Notes: generated by a model not told the origin, from the sequence alone. 64,000 bases of DNA from CAG-1782 sp964418255 (GCA_964418255.1 CAYQKV010000002.1:1-64000); one strand, 5' to 3'. Numbered from the stretch's first letter, positions 1-7,745 are shown. Numbers and translations are program-made.

Positions 1-560
1 CGGAAAAAGGAAGCAAGTCGAAACACTGCACGCGTTGCGAAGCGACAACCGAAGTTACGGCGATAGACGCGCTCGGACACGACGAGGTAAGTCACGAAGC
101 GAAAGCGGCTACTTGTACGGAAGTCGGTTGGGACGCGTATGTTACCTGCTCGCGCTGCGATTATACTACGAAAGTAGAAATCGACGCGCTCGGACACGAT
201 TATGAAAACGAATTTACGGTAGATACCGAAGCGACTTGCACAACTGCGGGAAGCAAGTCGAAACACTGCTCACGTTGTGAAGCGACAACCGAAGTTACGG
301 CGATAGACGCGCTCGGACACGACGAGGTAAGTCACGAAGCGAAAGCGGCTACTTGTACGGAAGTCGGTTGGGACGCGTATGTTACCTGCTCGCGCTGCGA
401 TTATACTACGAAAGTAGAAATCGACGCGCTCGGACACGAATGGGAAGAGAATTTCACGGTAGATACCGAAGCGACTTGCACAACTGCGGGAAGCAAGTCG
501 AAACACTGCACGCGTTGCGAAGCGACAACCGAAGTAACAGAAATCGAAGCGGCGGGACAT
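1..560 (+). repeat. 240-bp tandem repeat (80 residues), about 2.3 copies
   Basis: Bases 1-240 recur almost unchanged at 241-480, and a third partial copy runs to about 560. Each 240-bp unit holds two related 40-residue C-x-x-C modules. The copies differ at only a few places, for example near 199-215 versus 439-455. This suggests recent duplication or gene conversion. The array probably extends upstream of the window. Confidence 0.9.
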
Positions 561-1454
561 AATTATGAAAACTACATATGCACTGTATGCGGAGCAGAAG
601 ATTTAGACGCTATAGCGGCAACAATGGAAACGGATAAATATGTAAGGGTCGGTAATTATATCTATTTCGGCAATTATCCTCAAACGATAAAAGCAAATAA
701 CGTAACGGTAGGTGGTACCGCCGACAGTGACGGTTACTATTCAGGAAACGACGGAAATAGATACGCTAAGGTTACGGCAACGCCGTTTGGTAGCGGATAT
801 AAATTCAGCAATAACGCAACCGTAACAAGCGGAACGGTATACTACTTCAAGGTAGAACCTATCAAGTGGAGAATACTGGAAGAAAAAGACGGAAACGCAT
901 TTATACTGTGCGAAAGTATAATAGAAAATCTAACGTATAGTTCTTCCAGCGTCAACAAATATGTAAGCAGCGAGATACGGCAATGGTTAAATAACGAGTT
1001 CTATAACAAAGCGTTTAACAGCTTACAGCAAGAGTTGATACAAATAACCGAAGTAGACAACAGCGCAAGGAGCACGAACCCGAACAACAACGCAACGCAA
1101 TGGAACAACGGAAACAATTCATATGCCTGCGAAAACACCAACGACAAAGTATTCTTACTTAGCGAGCAGGAAGTAACTGACAGCGCATACGGTTTTAACA
1201 GTGATTACAGTAATTTCGATACGGCAAGAAGAAAGCAAACGAGCGATTACAGCCGAGCAACGGGAGCGTATATGGATACGAACAGTAGCTATTACGGCAA
1301 CGGTTGGTGGTGGCTCCGCTCGCCTCACTACAGTGAGAGTCATCACGCGCTCACCGTCGGTTACAACGGCAGCGCGACTGAGGGAAACAAAGGTCACGTC
1401 GCTTACAACAATTATAACGGCGTTGCACCCGCTTTGAAAATTCGCTTGTTCTAG
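1..1454 (+). CDS. Repeat-containing surface protein with C-terminal DUF6273-like domain (5' partial)
   Basis: The frame is open from base 3 to the TAG at 1452-1454. The first in-frame ATG, at 624, lies inside the protein, so the true start is upstream of the window. Residues coded by about 3-560 are tandem 40-residue modules. Each carries an ATCT-x-x-G segment, a C-x-x-C pair and an ALGHD turn, a pattern common in Clostridia surface proteins. From about 624 to the end comes a globular domain with YIYFGNYPQ, WRILE, WWWLRSP and a closing GVAPALKIRL. These are hallmarks, from memory, of DUF6273, a C-type-lectin-like fold. The product is probably exported and wall-associated, but signal peptide and anchor are not visible here. 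Its role is unknown. It is transcriptionally separate from the ribosomal genes that follow. Confidence 0.8.
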   Translation, partial: EKGSKSKHCTRCEATTEVTAIDALGHDEVSHEAKAATCTEVGWDAYVTCSRCDYTTKVEIDALGHDYENEFTVDTEATCTTAGSKSKHCSRCEATTEVTAIDALGHDEVSHEAKAATCTEVGWDAYVTCSRCDYTTKVEIDALGHEWEENFTVDTEATCTTAGSKSKHCTRCEATTEVTEIEAAGHNYENYICTVCGAEDLDAIAATMETDKYVRVGNYIYFGNYPQTIKANNVTVGGTADSDGYYSGNDGNRYAKVTATPFGSGYKFSNNATVTSGTVYYFKVEPIKWRILEEKDGNAFILCESIIENLTYSSSSVNKYVSSEIRQWLNNEFYNKAFNSLQQELIQITEVDNSARSTNPNNNATQWNNGNNSYACENTNDKVFLLSEQEVTDSAYGFNSDYSNFDTARRKQTSDYSRATGAYMDTNSSYYGNGWWWLRSPHYSESHHALTVGYNGSATEGNKGHVAYNNYNGVAPALKIRLF

Positions 1455-1456
1455 CA

Positions 1457-1486
1457 TAGAATTCTAGGATAGGGAGTGCATTGCAC
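1457..1486. repeat. Two short palindromes just after the stop codon
   Basis: TAGAATTCTA at 1457-1466 is a perfect 10-bp palindrome starting 3 bases after the TAG stop. GTGCA-T-TGCAC at 1476-1486 is a second one. The stretch up to 1560 shows no other gene or motif. Palindromes right after a C-type-lectin-like gene are discussed under findings. Confidence 0.5.
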
Positions 1487-1574
1487 GCAAGGCGACCTAC
1501 TAGCGAATCTGACGAGCGTATGTGAGTTTGATATGTTTGTCATAGACAACCCAAATCATTGATAATCATAAAAT

Positions 1575-1621
1575 CCGCGGCTTGACGGCGATAGGCTATT
1601 TTGCCGGGCGTCAAGCCGCGG
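1575..1621. terminator. Strong inverted repeat, possible terminator of the surface-protein gene
   Basis: CCGCGGCTTGACG (1575-1587) is perfectly complementary to CGTCAAGCCGCGG (1609-1621), with a 21-base loop. No T-run follows, so intrinsic termination is uncertain. Its position between the surface gene and the next promoter fits a transcript end. Confidence 0.45.
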
Positions 1622-1665
1622 TACTGTTTAACAAGAAAAAGCGCGAAAAAATAGCGTTTTTTTAA

Positions 1666-1694
1666 TTGACAAGCAAAAAATGAGTTGGTATAAT
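1666..1694 (+). promoter_or_regulatory. Consensus sigma-A promoter of the rpsL operon
   Basis: TTGACA at 1666-1671 and TATAAT at 1689-1694 are separated by exactly 17 bases. Both hexamers are perfect, as expected for ribosomal protein genes. The predicted start of transcription is about 1701, giving a leader of roughly 240 nt before rpsL. Confidence 0.9.
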
Positions 1695-1700
1695 GATTAA

Positions 1701-1925
1701 GCTTATGTGAAAGCATAGGTATTTTGTTTCGCCCTAAATGCTTACGGGCGGAGTCACGGAGAAAGTCCCTCGGTCGGCTGCCGACGGGAAAGGGTGCGTG
1801 GAGCTTACGGAAGGCAAAGGTGTGACGCCGACCGCGAGGTTGTCGGAAACGAACGAAAAGTTCAGCCGCAAATAAGGCGAGTTTATTCTTAAAGGGTTGA
1901 AAGGGATAAATTCATCTATAACTAA
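1701..1925 (+). ncRNA. Structured 5' leader of rpsL, class not recognised
   Basis: Several helices can be drawn. CGCCC 1730-1734 pairs with GGGCG 1746-1750. GTCGG 1773-1777 pairs with CCGAC 1781-1785. CCGAC 1828-1832 pairs with GTCGG 1842-1846. A long-range helix joins GTCAC 1753-1757 to GTGAC 1822-1826. The GTCGG and CCGAC segments of the two local hairpins can swap partners, so mutually exclusive folds are possible. This would suit autogenous control by S12 or S7, but I do not recognise a known riboswitch or ribosomal leader family. Confidence 0.45.
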
Positions 1926-1939
1926 GAGGAGGATTTTGA

Positions 1940-2311
1940 ATGCCAACAATTAACCAACTGATAAGGCAGGGCAGGGAAAGACAAGTCAAGAAAAGCCAGA
2001 CTCCTATGATGGAAAAATGTCCTCAGAAGAGAGGCGTATGCTTGTCCGTCACTACGACTACCCCCAAAAAGCCTAACTCCGCGGTAAGAAAAATCGCAAG
2101 GGTGCGTTTGGTGAACGGTATGGAAGGTACGGTTTATATTCCCGGTATCGGACACAGTTTGCAAGAGCACAGCGTAGTTCTCGTTCGCGGCGGCAGAGTT
2201 AAGGACCTTCCGGGTGTTCGTTACCATATTATCCGTGGTACGCTCGACACCGCAGGCGTTGCGAAGCGCAACCAGGCAAGGTCGAAGTACGGCGCGAAAA
2301 AGCCCAAATAA
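1940..2311 (+). CDS. rpsL: Small ribosomal subunit protein uS12
   Basis: This 123-residue protein has the usual length for S12, a decoding-centre protein of the 30S subunit. The loop TPKKPNSAVRK (about residues 41-51) and the GGRVKDLPGVRYH segment (about 84-96) are intact. Lys43 and Lys88, the classical streptomycin-resistance sites, are both lysine, so the allele looks wild type. The start is set by GAGGAGG at 1926-1932, 7 bases before the ATG. It is the first gene of the str operon and lies behind a long structured leader. Confidence 0.98.
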   Translation: MPTINQLIRQGRERQVKKSQTPMMEKCPQKRGVCLSVTTTTPKKPNSAVRKIARVRLVNGMEGTVYIPGIGHSLQEHSVVLVRGGRVKDLPGVRYHIIRGTLDTAGVAKRNQARSKYGAKKPK

Positions 2312-2368
2312 ATTCAATTTATAGATTGAATTTTACCCAACCAACAAAAATTACAGGAGGACACAATA

Positions 2369-2839
2369 ATGCCTAGAAGAAGTGGAGTTCCTAAGCGTGA
2401 AGTTTTGCCTGACCCTATTTACAATTCCAAAGTAGTCACCAAACTCGTCAATCAGGTTATGCTCGACGGGGAAAAGGGCGTTGCTCAGAAAATCGTATAC
2501 GGCGCGTTCAACGTCATCGAAGAGAAGATGGGAATGAACCCCAACGACGTATTCGTGCAGGCTCTGGAAAACGTAATGCCGACTTTGGAAGTCAAGGCGA
2601 GAAGAATCGGCGGAAGCAACTACCAGGTACCGCTGGAAATCCGTCCCGAAAGACGTCAGACGTTAGGAATAAGATGGATAGTTATGTTTGCGCGTAAACG
2701 CGGCGAAAAGCAGATGTATCTCAGACTCGCGAACGAGTTGATGGACGCATACAACAACGCAGGCGGCGCGGTCAAGAAAAAAGAAGATACTCATCGTATG
2801 GCGGAAGCGAACAAGGCGTACGCGCATTATCGTTTTTAG
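2369..2839 (+). CDS. rpsG: Small ribosomal subunit protein uS7
   Basis: A 156-residue S7, which nucleates assembly of the 30S head by binding the 3' domain of 16S rRNA. It opens MPRRSGVPKR and has the conserved core VPLEIRPERR and ending KAYAHYRF. AGGAGG at 2355-2360 precedes the ATG by 8 bases. It lies 57 bases after rpsL and is surely cotranscribed. In other bacteria S7 is the usual autoregulator of this operon. Confidence 0.98.
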   Translation: MPRRSGVPKREVLPDPIYNSKVVTKLVNQVMLDGEKGVAQKIVYGAFNVIEEKMGMNPNDVFVQALENVMPTLEVKARRIGGSNYQVPLEIRPERRQTLGIRWIVMFARKRGEKQMYLRLANELMDAYNNAGGAVKKKEDTHRMAEANKAYAHYRF

Positions 2840-2876
2840 TATCAAAGCACCTTTTTTCGGCAATAATGACAACATA

Positions 2877-2908
2877 CGGGCATACCACCATTTACAGTAG
2901 TATGCTCG
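2877..2908 (+). promoter_or_regulatory. Hairpin in the rpsG-fusA gap, possible attenuator
   Basis: CGGGCATAC (2877-2885) pairs with GTATGCTCG (2900-2908), nine pairs with one G-T. It is followed by a weakly T-rich stretch. The rpsG-fusA gap is 192 bases, much longer than that between rpsL and rpsG. Partial termination or processing here could set the S12/S7 to EF-G ratio. Confidence 0.4.
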
Positions 2909-3031
2909 CTTTGTTTATCGGGTGCGGGCGGGCGTAACGGTTTTTACGCTTGTCGACGCGAAGACGAAATTAGCGGAAAGAAACAAAAAAACAACATAAA
3001 AATCAACTCATAACTAAGCGAGGAGAAATCA

Positions 3032-5113
3032 ATGGGAAGACAAGTACCCTTAGAGAAATTCAGAAACATCGGAATAATGGCGCATATCGACGCCGGAAAA
3101 ACGACGACGACCGAACGTATCCTTTACTATACCGGACTTACCCATAAGCTCGGCGAAACGCACGAAGGCGCGGCTACGACCGACTGGATGGTTCAGGAAC
3201 AGGAAAGAGGAATTACGATAACCAGCGCGGCGGTTACCACGCACTGGCTCGGTCATACGATTAACATTATCGACACCCCCGGACACGTCGACTTCACCGT
3301 AGAAGTCGAAAGAAGTCTGCGCGTTCTCGACGGCGCGGTAGCGGTTTTCTGCGCGAAAGGCGGCGTCGAACCTCAGAGCGAAACCGTATGGCGTCAGGCT
3401 GATAAATACAACGTTCCGAGAATAGCGTTCGTAAACAAAATGGACATACTCGGCGCGGATTTCTACAACGTTGTGGAAATGATGAAAACCAGACTTCATA
3501 CTATCCCCGTACCGCTTACTTTGCCTATCGGTAAAGAGGGCGATTTTATCGGAATAGTCGACGTTATCAAACAACAAGCTCTTATCTATAACGAAGACAA
3601 GACCGGAAAGAACTTCACGATAGCGGAAGTTCCCGCGGATATGAAAGAACAGGCGGAAGCAGCGAGAAGAGTCGTTGTCGAGGCTTGCGCCGACTATGAC
3701 GACGACATAATGATGAAAGTTCTCGAAGACGAACCCGTCAGCGAAGAAGAAATTATGCCCGCGCTGAGAAAAGCGACGATTGCTATGGGCGTAACTCCCG
3801 TCGTCTGCGGCAGTTCTTACAGAAACAAAGGCGTTCAGAGACTGCTCGACTACGTAGTCGCGTTGCTGCCTTCTCCTTTGGATATAGAAGCGGTTAAAGG
3901 AACGGATGAAAAAGGCAACGAAATCGAAAGAATTTCCAGCGATACCGAACCTCTGTGCGGACTCGCGTTTAAGGTTGCGGTTGACCCGTTCGTAGGAAAA
4001 CTGACGTTCTTCCGTATATACAGCGGCGTTCTTACCAAAGGTATGACGGTTTATAACTCGAACAAACGCAGCAAAGAAAGAATAGGAAGACTTATCAGAA
4101 TGTTCGCGAACGACAGAGTGGACATCGACGAGGCGTATGCGGGAGATATAGTCGCGCTTATCGGCTTGAAAGATACGACCACAGGCGAAACGCTCTGCGA
4201 CCAGGCGAAACCCATTATTCTCGACAGTATGGTGTTCCCCGAACCCGTCGTGAGACTGGCAATCGAACCGAAAACGAAGATAGGACAGGAAAAAATGGGT
4301 ATCGCGCTTGCGAAACTTGCGGAAGAAGACCCGACGTTCCGTACTTATACGAACAAAGAAACCGGACAGACGATAATTGCCGGTATGGGCGAACTTCACC
4401 TGGAAATCATCGTAGACAGACTGCTGAGAGAATACAAAGTAGAAGCGAATATCGGCGCGCCGCAGGTTGCGTACCGCGAAGCGGTTAAGAAAGCGGCGAG
4501 AGGCGAAGGCAGATACGTCAGACAGAGCGGCGGTAAAGGACAGTACGGTCACGCGATTATCGAACTCGAACCCAACGAACCCGGAAAGGGAATCGAATTT
4601 ATCGACGAAATCGTCGGCGGCGTAATTCCGAAGGAATTCATCAAGCCTATCGAAGAAGGTATACGCGAAGCGGCGAAAGGCGGCGTTTTGTGCGGATACG
4701 AAGTGGTCGATTTCAAAGTAAGATTGGTCGACGGTAGTTTCCACGACGTAGACTCTTCGGAAATGAGCTTTAAGATTGCGGGCAGTATGGCGTTCAAGGA
4801 CGCGGCGAAGAAAGCCGACCCGACGATACTCGAACCCGTAATGAGCGTGGAAATAACCGTTCCGCCGGAATATATCGGAGACGTGTTCAATACGGTAAAT
4901 TCGCGTAGAGGAACGATTAAGGAAATGCAGGACAGAAACGGCGTGAAAATCATCGATTGCGATATTCCGCTGAGCGAAATGTTCGGATATGCAAACGTTC
5001 TGAGAGGAGCGACGCAGGGAAGAGGAAACTACAATATGCAGCTTAACTGCTATATGGAAGTGCCGAACAGCGAAAAGAAACGCTTGCTCGAAGGAATTAA
5101 AACTAACGGATAA
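3032..5113 (+). CDS. fusA: Elongation factor G
   Basis: The 693-residue translational GTPase drives ribosome translocation. The G1 motif AHIDAGKTT is at residues 17-25, followed by switch elements, DTPGHVDF (G3) and NKMD (G4). The later EF-G domains include GMGELHLEI and the C-terminal RRGTIKEM segment. AGGAG at 3021-3025 sets the start. It has full length for the family, with no sign of the degenerate second EF-G paralogue type. Third gene of the str operon. Confidence 0.98.
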   Translation: MGRQVPLEKFRNIGIMAHIDAGKTTTTERILYYTGLTHKLGETHEGAATTDWMVQEQERGITITSAAVTTHWLGHTINIIDTPGHVDFTVEVERSLRVLDGAVAVFCAKGGVEPQSETVWRQADKYNVPRIAFVNKMDILGADFYNVVEMMKTRLHTIPVPLTLPIGKEGDFIGIVDVIKQQALIYNEDKTGKNFTIAEVPADMKEQAEAARRVVVEACADYDDDIMMKVLEDEPVSEEEIMPALRKATIAMGVTPVVCGSSYRNKGVQRLLDYVVALLPSPLDIEAVKGTDEKGNEIERISSDTEPLCGLAFKVAVDPFVGKLTFFRIYSGVLTKGMTVYNSNKRSKERIGRLIRMFANDRVDIDEAYAGDIVALIGLKDTTTGETLCDQAKPIILDSMVFPEPVVRLAIEPKTKIGQEKMGIALAKLAEEDPTFRTYTNKETGQTIIAGMGELHLEIIVDRLLREYKVEANIGAPQVAYREAVKKAARGEGRYVRQSGGKGQYGHAIIELEPNEPGKGIEFIDEIVGGVIPKEFIKPIEEGIREAAKGGVLCGYEVVDFKVRLVDGSFHDVDSSEMSFKIAGSMAFKDAAKKADPTILEPVMSVEITVPPEYIGDVFNTVNSRRGTIKEMQDRNGVKIIDCDIPLSEMFGYANVLRGATQGRGNYNMQLNCYMEVPNSEKKRLLEGIKTNG

Positions 5114-5180
5114 GGTGAAAAAAACCTAAAACGCGTTATTTTCGATTTTTTTCTATTTTTGAAAAAGATTGAAAAAACGC

Positions 5181-5209
5181 GTGACAAGTCCAAAAAAATA
5201 TATTATAAT
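5181..5209 (+). promoter_or_regulatory. Promoter of tuf
   Basis: GTGACA (5181-5186) and TATAAT (5204-5209) are spaced 17 bases apart, 49 bases before the tuf ATG. Only one base departs from consensus. This gives tuf its own promoter in addition to any read-through from fusA. Confidence 0.75.
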
Positions 5210-5257
5210 CAATAAAGACTCAAAAACAAATATATCTATTGGGAGGATATTCTAAAA

Positions 5258-6463
5258 ATGGCAAAAGCTAAATTTGAAAGAAATAAGCCGCACGTCAATA
5301 TCGGAACCATCGGTCACGTTGACCACGGTAAGACCACTTTGACTGCCGCTATCACGATGGTATGCGCGGCTGCCGGTAACGCGGAAAAAATGCGTTATGA
5401 CGAAATCGACAAAGCGCCCGAAGAAAAAGCAAGAGGAATAACGATAAACACGGCTCACGTCGAATATCAGACGGCTACCCGTCACTATGCTCACGTTGAC
5501 TGCCCCGGACACGCCGACTATGTTAAGAACATGATTACCGGCGCGGCGCAGATGGACGGCGCAATCCTCGTCGTTGCTTCTACCGACGGACCGATGCCGC
5601 AGACCCGCGAACACATCCTGCTCGCTCGTCAGGTTGGCGTTCCTTACATCGTAGTATTTATGAACAAGACCGATTTGGTTGACGACCCCGAACTCCTCGA
5701 CCTCGTAGAAATGGAAGTAAGAGAACTTCTTTCGAGCTACGATTTCCCCGGAGACGACATCCCCGTCATCAGAGGTTCTGCATTCAAAGCTATGCAGGCT
5801 GCTGCGGAAGGCAGAGCGGACGGTCCCGACTGCGACTGCATCAGAGAACTTCTCGACGCTGTTGACGCTTACATCCCCGCTCCCGAAAGAGACACCGATA
5901 AACCCTTCCTTATGCCGGTTGAAGACGTCTTCACCATCACCGGACGTGGAACGGTTGCTACGGGCAGAGTTGAACGTGGTATGGTTAAAGTTCAGGATAA
6001 AGTGGAAATCGTCGGACTTATGGACAAACCGAAGGAAACGACTGTTACCGGCGTAGAAATGTTCAGAAAACTTCTCGACTTTGCTCAGGCAGGCGACAAT
6101 ATCGGCGCACTTCTGAGAGGTATCGACAGAAAAGAAATCGAAAGAGGACAGGTTCTCGCGAAACCGGGCACCATTCATCCCCACACGCATTTCTCCAGCC
6201 AGGTTTACGTTTTGAAGAAAGAAGAAGGCGGAAGACATACCCCGTTCTTTAACGGATATCGTCCTCAGTTCTATTTCAGAACGACCGACGTTACCGGAAC
6301 CATCACCCTTCCCGAAGGCGTAGAAATGGTTATGCCCGGAGATAACATCAAAATGGACATCAAACTCATTACTCCTATCGCTATCGAACAGGGACTTCGT
6401 TTCGCTATCCGTGAAGGTGGCAGAACGGTAGGAAGCGGTGTTGTTTCCGCGATAATCGAGTAG
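5258..6463 (+). CDS. tuf: Elongation factor Tu
   Basis: The 401-residue GTPase delivers aminoacyl-tRNA to the ribosome. GHVDHGKT (residues 19-26), DCPGHADY and an NKTD form of the usual NKCD motif are present. Domains 2 and 3 are complete up to the RTVGSGVVSAIIE end. GGGAGG lies 12 bases before the ATG. It is the last gene of the str group and has its own promoter. A strong terminator follows at 6509. Confidence 0.98.
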   Translation: MAKAKFERNKPHVNIGTIGHVDHGKTTLTAAITMVCAAAGNAEKMRYDEIDKAPEEKARGITINTAHVEYQTATRHYAHVDCPGHADYVKNMITGAAQMDGAILVVASTDGPMPQTREHILLARQVGVPYIVVFMNKTDLVDDPELLDLVEMEVRELLSSYDFPGDDIPVIRGSAFKAMQAAAEGRADGPDCDCIRELLDAVDAYIPAPERDTDKPFLMPVEDVFTITGRGTVATGRVERGMVKVQDKVEIVGLMDKPKETTVTGVEMFRKLLDFAQAGDNIGALLRGIDRKEIERGQVLAKPGTIHPHTHFSSQVYVLKKEEGGRHTPFFNGYRPQFYFRTTDVTGTITLPEGVEMVMPGDNIKMDIKLITPIAIEQGLRFAIREGGRTVGSGVVSAIIE

Positions 6464-6508
6464 TCATAATCCTTATTAAGGATATTACTCTCAATCAAGT
6501 CTGATTAT

Positions 6509-6536
6509 AAGGGCGCACTTTGGTGCGCCCTTTTTA
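6509..6536 (+). terminator. Intrinsic terminator after tuf
   Basis: GGGCGCAC (6511-6518), loop TTTG, GTGCGCCC (6523-6530), then a run of T. This is a textbook rho-independent terminator 46 bases after the tuf stop. Confidence 0.92.
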
Positions 6537-6545
6537 ATAGAAGTT

Positions 6546-6783
6546 TCCGACCAAACGTTATGCGGAAAAACGCTCGCGGTAGGCATTCAGCCGACACGCG
6601 GACGATTTTTTTATCCGCATAAGTCGGACTTCCGAGGAAGCAAAATGACACATTTTGCTTGTGATGTAAGTTCGCAAGGGGTTTACGCCCCTTGCTTATC
6701 CCCATATGGGCAAAAAGTGAAAAGTGTGATTTTCACTTTTTGAATATTTAGACGAAAAATATTTCGCGTCAACCCACCCGCCC
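6546..6783 (+). repeat. A repeat, copy A1
   Basis: This is the first of three tandem A copies, starting with TCCGAC 10 bases after the tuf terminator. Helices in order are as follows. An outer stem pairs TTATGCGGA with TCCGCATAA, closed by TCCGAC/GTCGGA. Next come AGCAAAATG/CATTTTGCT and GCAAGGGG/CCCCTTGC. A small CCC/GGG loop and CAAAAAGTGAAAA/TTTTCACTTTTTG follow. Last is GACGAAA/TTTCGCGTC. It ends in a C-rich ACCCACCCGCCC tail. Reading frames across it, such as one giving SPTYADKKIVR, are by-products of the repeat. Confidence 0.88.
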
Positions 6784-6796
6784 TACGTTACGTTGT

Positions 6797-7034
6797 TCCG
6801 ACCAAACGTTATGCGGAAAATCGCTCGCGGTAGGCATAAGCCGACACGCGGACGATTTTTTTATCCGCATAAGTCGGACTCATAAGGAAGAAAGTCGTAC
6901 CGACTTTCTTTTCATTTAAGTTAGCAAGGGGTTTACGCCCCTTGCTCGAACCCCATTCGGGCAAAAAACGAAAAGTGTCATTTTCGTTTTTTGGGTATTT
7001 TGACTTAAAACATTTCGCGTCAGCTACCCGCCCG
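6797..7034 (+). repeat. A repeat, copy A2
   Basis: Same length and order of helices as A1. The outer stem matches A1. The second hairpin is AGAAAGTCG/CGACTTTCT instead of AGCAAAATG/CATTTTGCT, with pairing fully kept. The fifth is CAAAAAACGAAAA/TTTTCGTTTTTTG, again with a compensated change. It is a mosaic between A1 and A3 types. Confidence 0.88.
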
Positions 7035-7046
7035 AGGCAGAATAAA

Positions 7047-7240
7047 CCCGACCACTCGTTACACGGAATTTTCCCGCAGTCGGCGAAAGCCTTTGTGCGG
7101 ATAAAATTTAATTCCGTGTAAGTCGGACTCATAAGGAAGAAAGTCGTACCGACTTTCTTTTATCCTTATTTCGCAGGGGAATTTTCCCCTGCTCGACCCC
7201 TATAAGGGCAAAAAGTGAAAAATGGGCTTTCCACTTTTTG
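7047..7240 (+). repeat. A repeat, copy A3 (lacks the C-rich tail)
   Basis: The outer stem is TTACACGGA/TCCGTGTAA, two compensated pairs away from A1. The second hairpin is of A2 type and the third is GCAGGGGAA/TTCCCCTGC. The copy stops after the CACTTTTTG arm, without the usual C-rich tail. An A+T-rich linker leads to the B elements. Confidence 0.85.
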
Positions 7241-7320
7241 AATTATATTTATACCTTTTTTAATTTTCTTATTTAAGTTAATACCTAATATAAGAGAAAA
7301 AACCATACAAACAATGCGAA

Positions 7321-7394
7321 AGTTTTTTGTAAAGAGGGAGCGCGAGGGAGAAGAAACTTTTTGCCTAAAAAGGTTTTCTCCCTCGCATACTCTT
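7321..7394 (+). repeat. B palindromic element B1
   Basis: GCGAGGGAGAA (7342-7352) is perfectly complementary to TTCTCCCTCGC (7376-7386). It is preceded by TTTTTGTAAAGAGGGAGC. Near-identical copies lie at 41656-41730 and 62466-62540. Confidence 0.85.
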
Positions 7395-7399
7395 TATAA

Positions 7400-7467
7400 A
7401 TTTTTGTAAAGGAAGAGCGCGAGAGGGGAAAACTTTTTTGGAGAAAGTTTTCCCCTCTCGCAATCTA
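7400..7467 (+). repeat. B palindromic element B2
   Basis: GCGAGAGGGGAAAACTTT (7419-7436) pairs perfectly over 18 bases with its complement at 7444-7461. It has the same TTTTTGTAAA-GGAAGAGC lead-in as the other B copies. No long T-run follows on either strand, so it is not a plain intrinsic terminator. Confidence 0.85.
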
Positions 7468-7489
7468 CGCTTAATAAAATAGTTTTTGC

Positions 7490-7520
7490 AAGAGGGTGTT
7501 CGGAGGAACACCCTCTTTTA
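7490..7520. terminator. Hairpin at the end of the cysteine-rich gene
   Basis: AAGAGGGTGTTC (7490-7501) pairs with GAACACCCTCTT (7506-7517) over a 4-base loop. It lies 10 bases beyond the stop of the minus-strand gene at 7527. A short T-run exists on the plus strand only, so its action on the minus strand is uncertain. Confidence 0.6.
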
Positions 7521-7526
7521 ATGGGG

Positions 7527-7745
7527 TTAGTTGCAGTTGTTACAACCGCAATCGTGAGACGATTTGTTACCGCAGCAGCAGCTCATAATGAGCAGTAAGG
7601 GCAGTATGTCGCATATGCAGGAACCGTTACCGCAGCAGCAAAGGATGAGTAAGAGCCATAAGATGTTGTTGCAACCGCAGCCGCAACCGCAGGCGTTTCC
7701 GCCGCATCCGCATCCGCCGGAATTTCCACCGTCAAAAAAGTTCAT
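7527..7745 (-). CDS. Small cysteine-rich protein, possible spore-coat type
   Basis: The product has 72 residues if it starts at the ATG at 7745, where AGGAGGT lies 7 bases upstream; longer upstream reading lacks a ribosome site. It is packed with Cys and Gly: CGCGG, CGCGCG, LCCCGNGSC, SCCCGN and an HDCGCNNCN end. Two short Leu-rich stretches lie between. Proteins of this make-up occur in Clostridia under names such as high-cysteine protein. Divergent placement next to a germination operon suggests a spore surface role, but that is inference. Function is unknown. Confidence 0.65.
   Translation of the reverse strand: MNFFDGGNSGGCGCGGNACGCGCGCNNILWLLLILCCCGNGSCICDILPLLLIMSCCCGNKSSHDCGCNNCN

Noticed and set aside
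1..560. CRISPR-like array
   Set aside because: The 240-bp repeats are in frame, coding, and have no spacers.
1300..1455. Firm call of a diversity-generating retroelement
   Set aside because: No reverse transcriptase, accessory gene or template repeat is present in the window. Only listed as a hypothesis.
1701..1925. Known riboswitch, T-box or RNase P RNA in the rpsL leader
   Set aside because: A GGAGAAAGTCC and an AAAGGGTGCG string recall RNase P and T-box motifs, but the other required conserved parts are missing and the length is wrong.
3050..4744. 564-codon open frame antisense to fusA, and similar long antisense frames opposite tuf (5252-6238) and glnS (19645-21381)
   Set aside because: They mirror highly conserved genes, have no ribosome sites, and arise because the sense genes avoid codons that would give stops on the other strand.
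6505..7132. Minus-strand frames giving peptides such as SPTYADKKIVR, and a related plus-strand frame at 54267-54683
   Set aside because: They fall within the A repeats, change frame with the copy, and follow the hairpin arms. They are by-products of a non-coding element.
7321..7467. B palindromes as intrinsic terminators
   Set aside because: Stems are long and perfect but no T-run follows on either strand. They are reported as repeats only.
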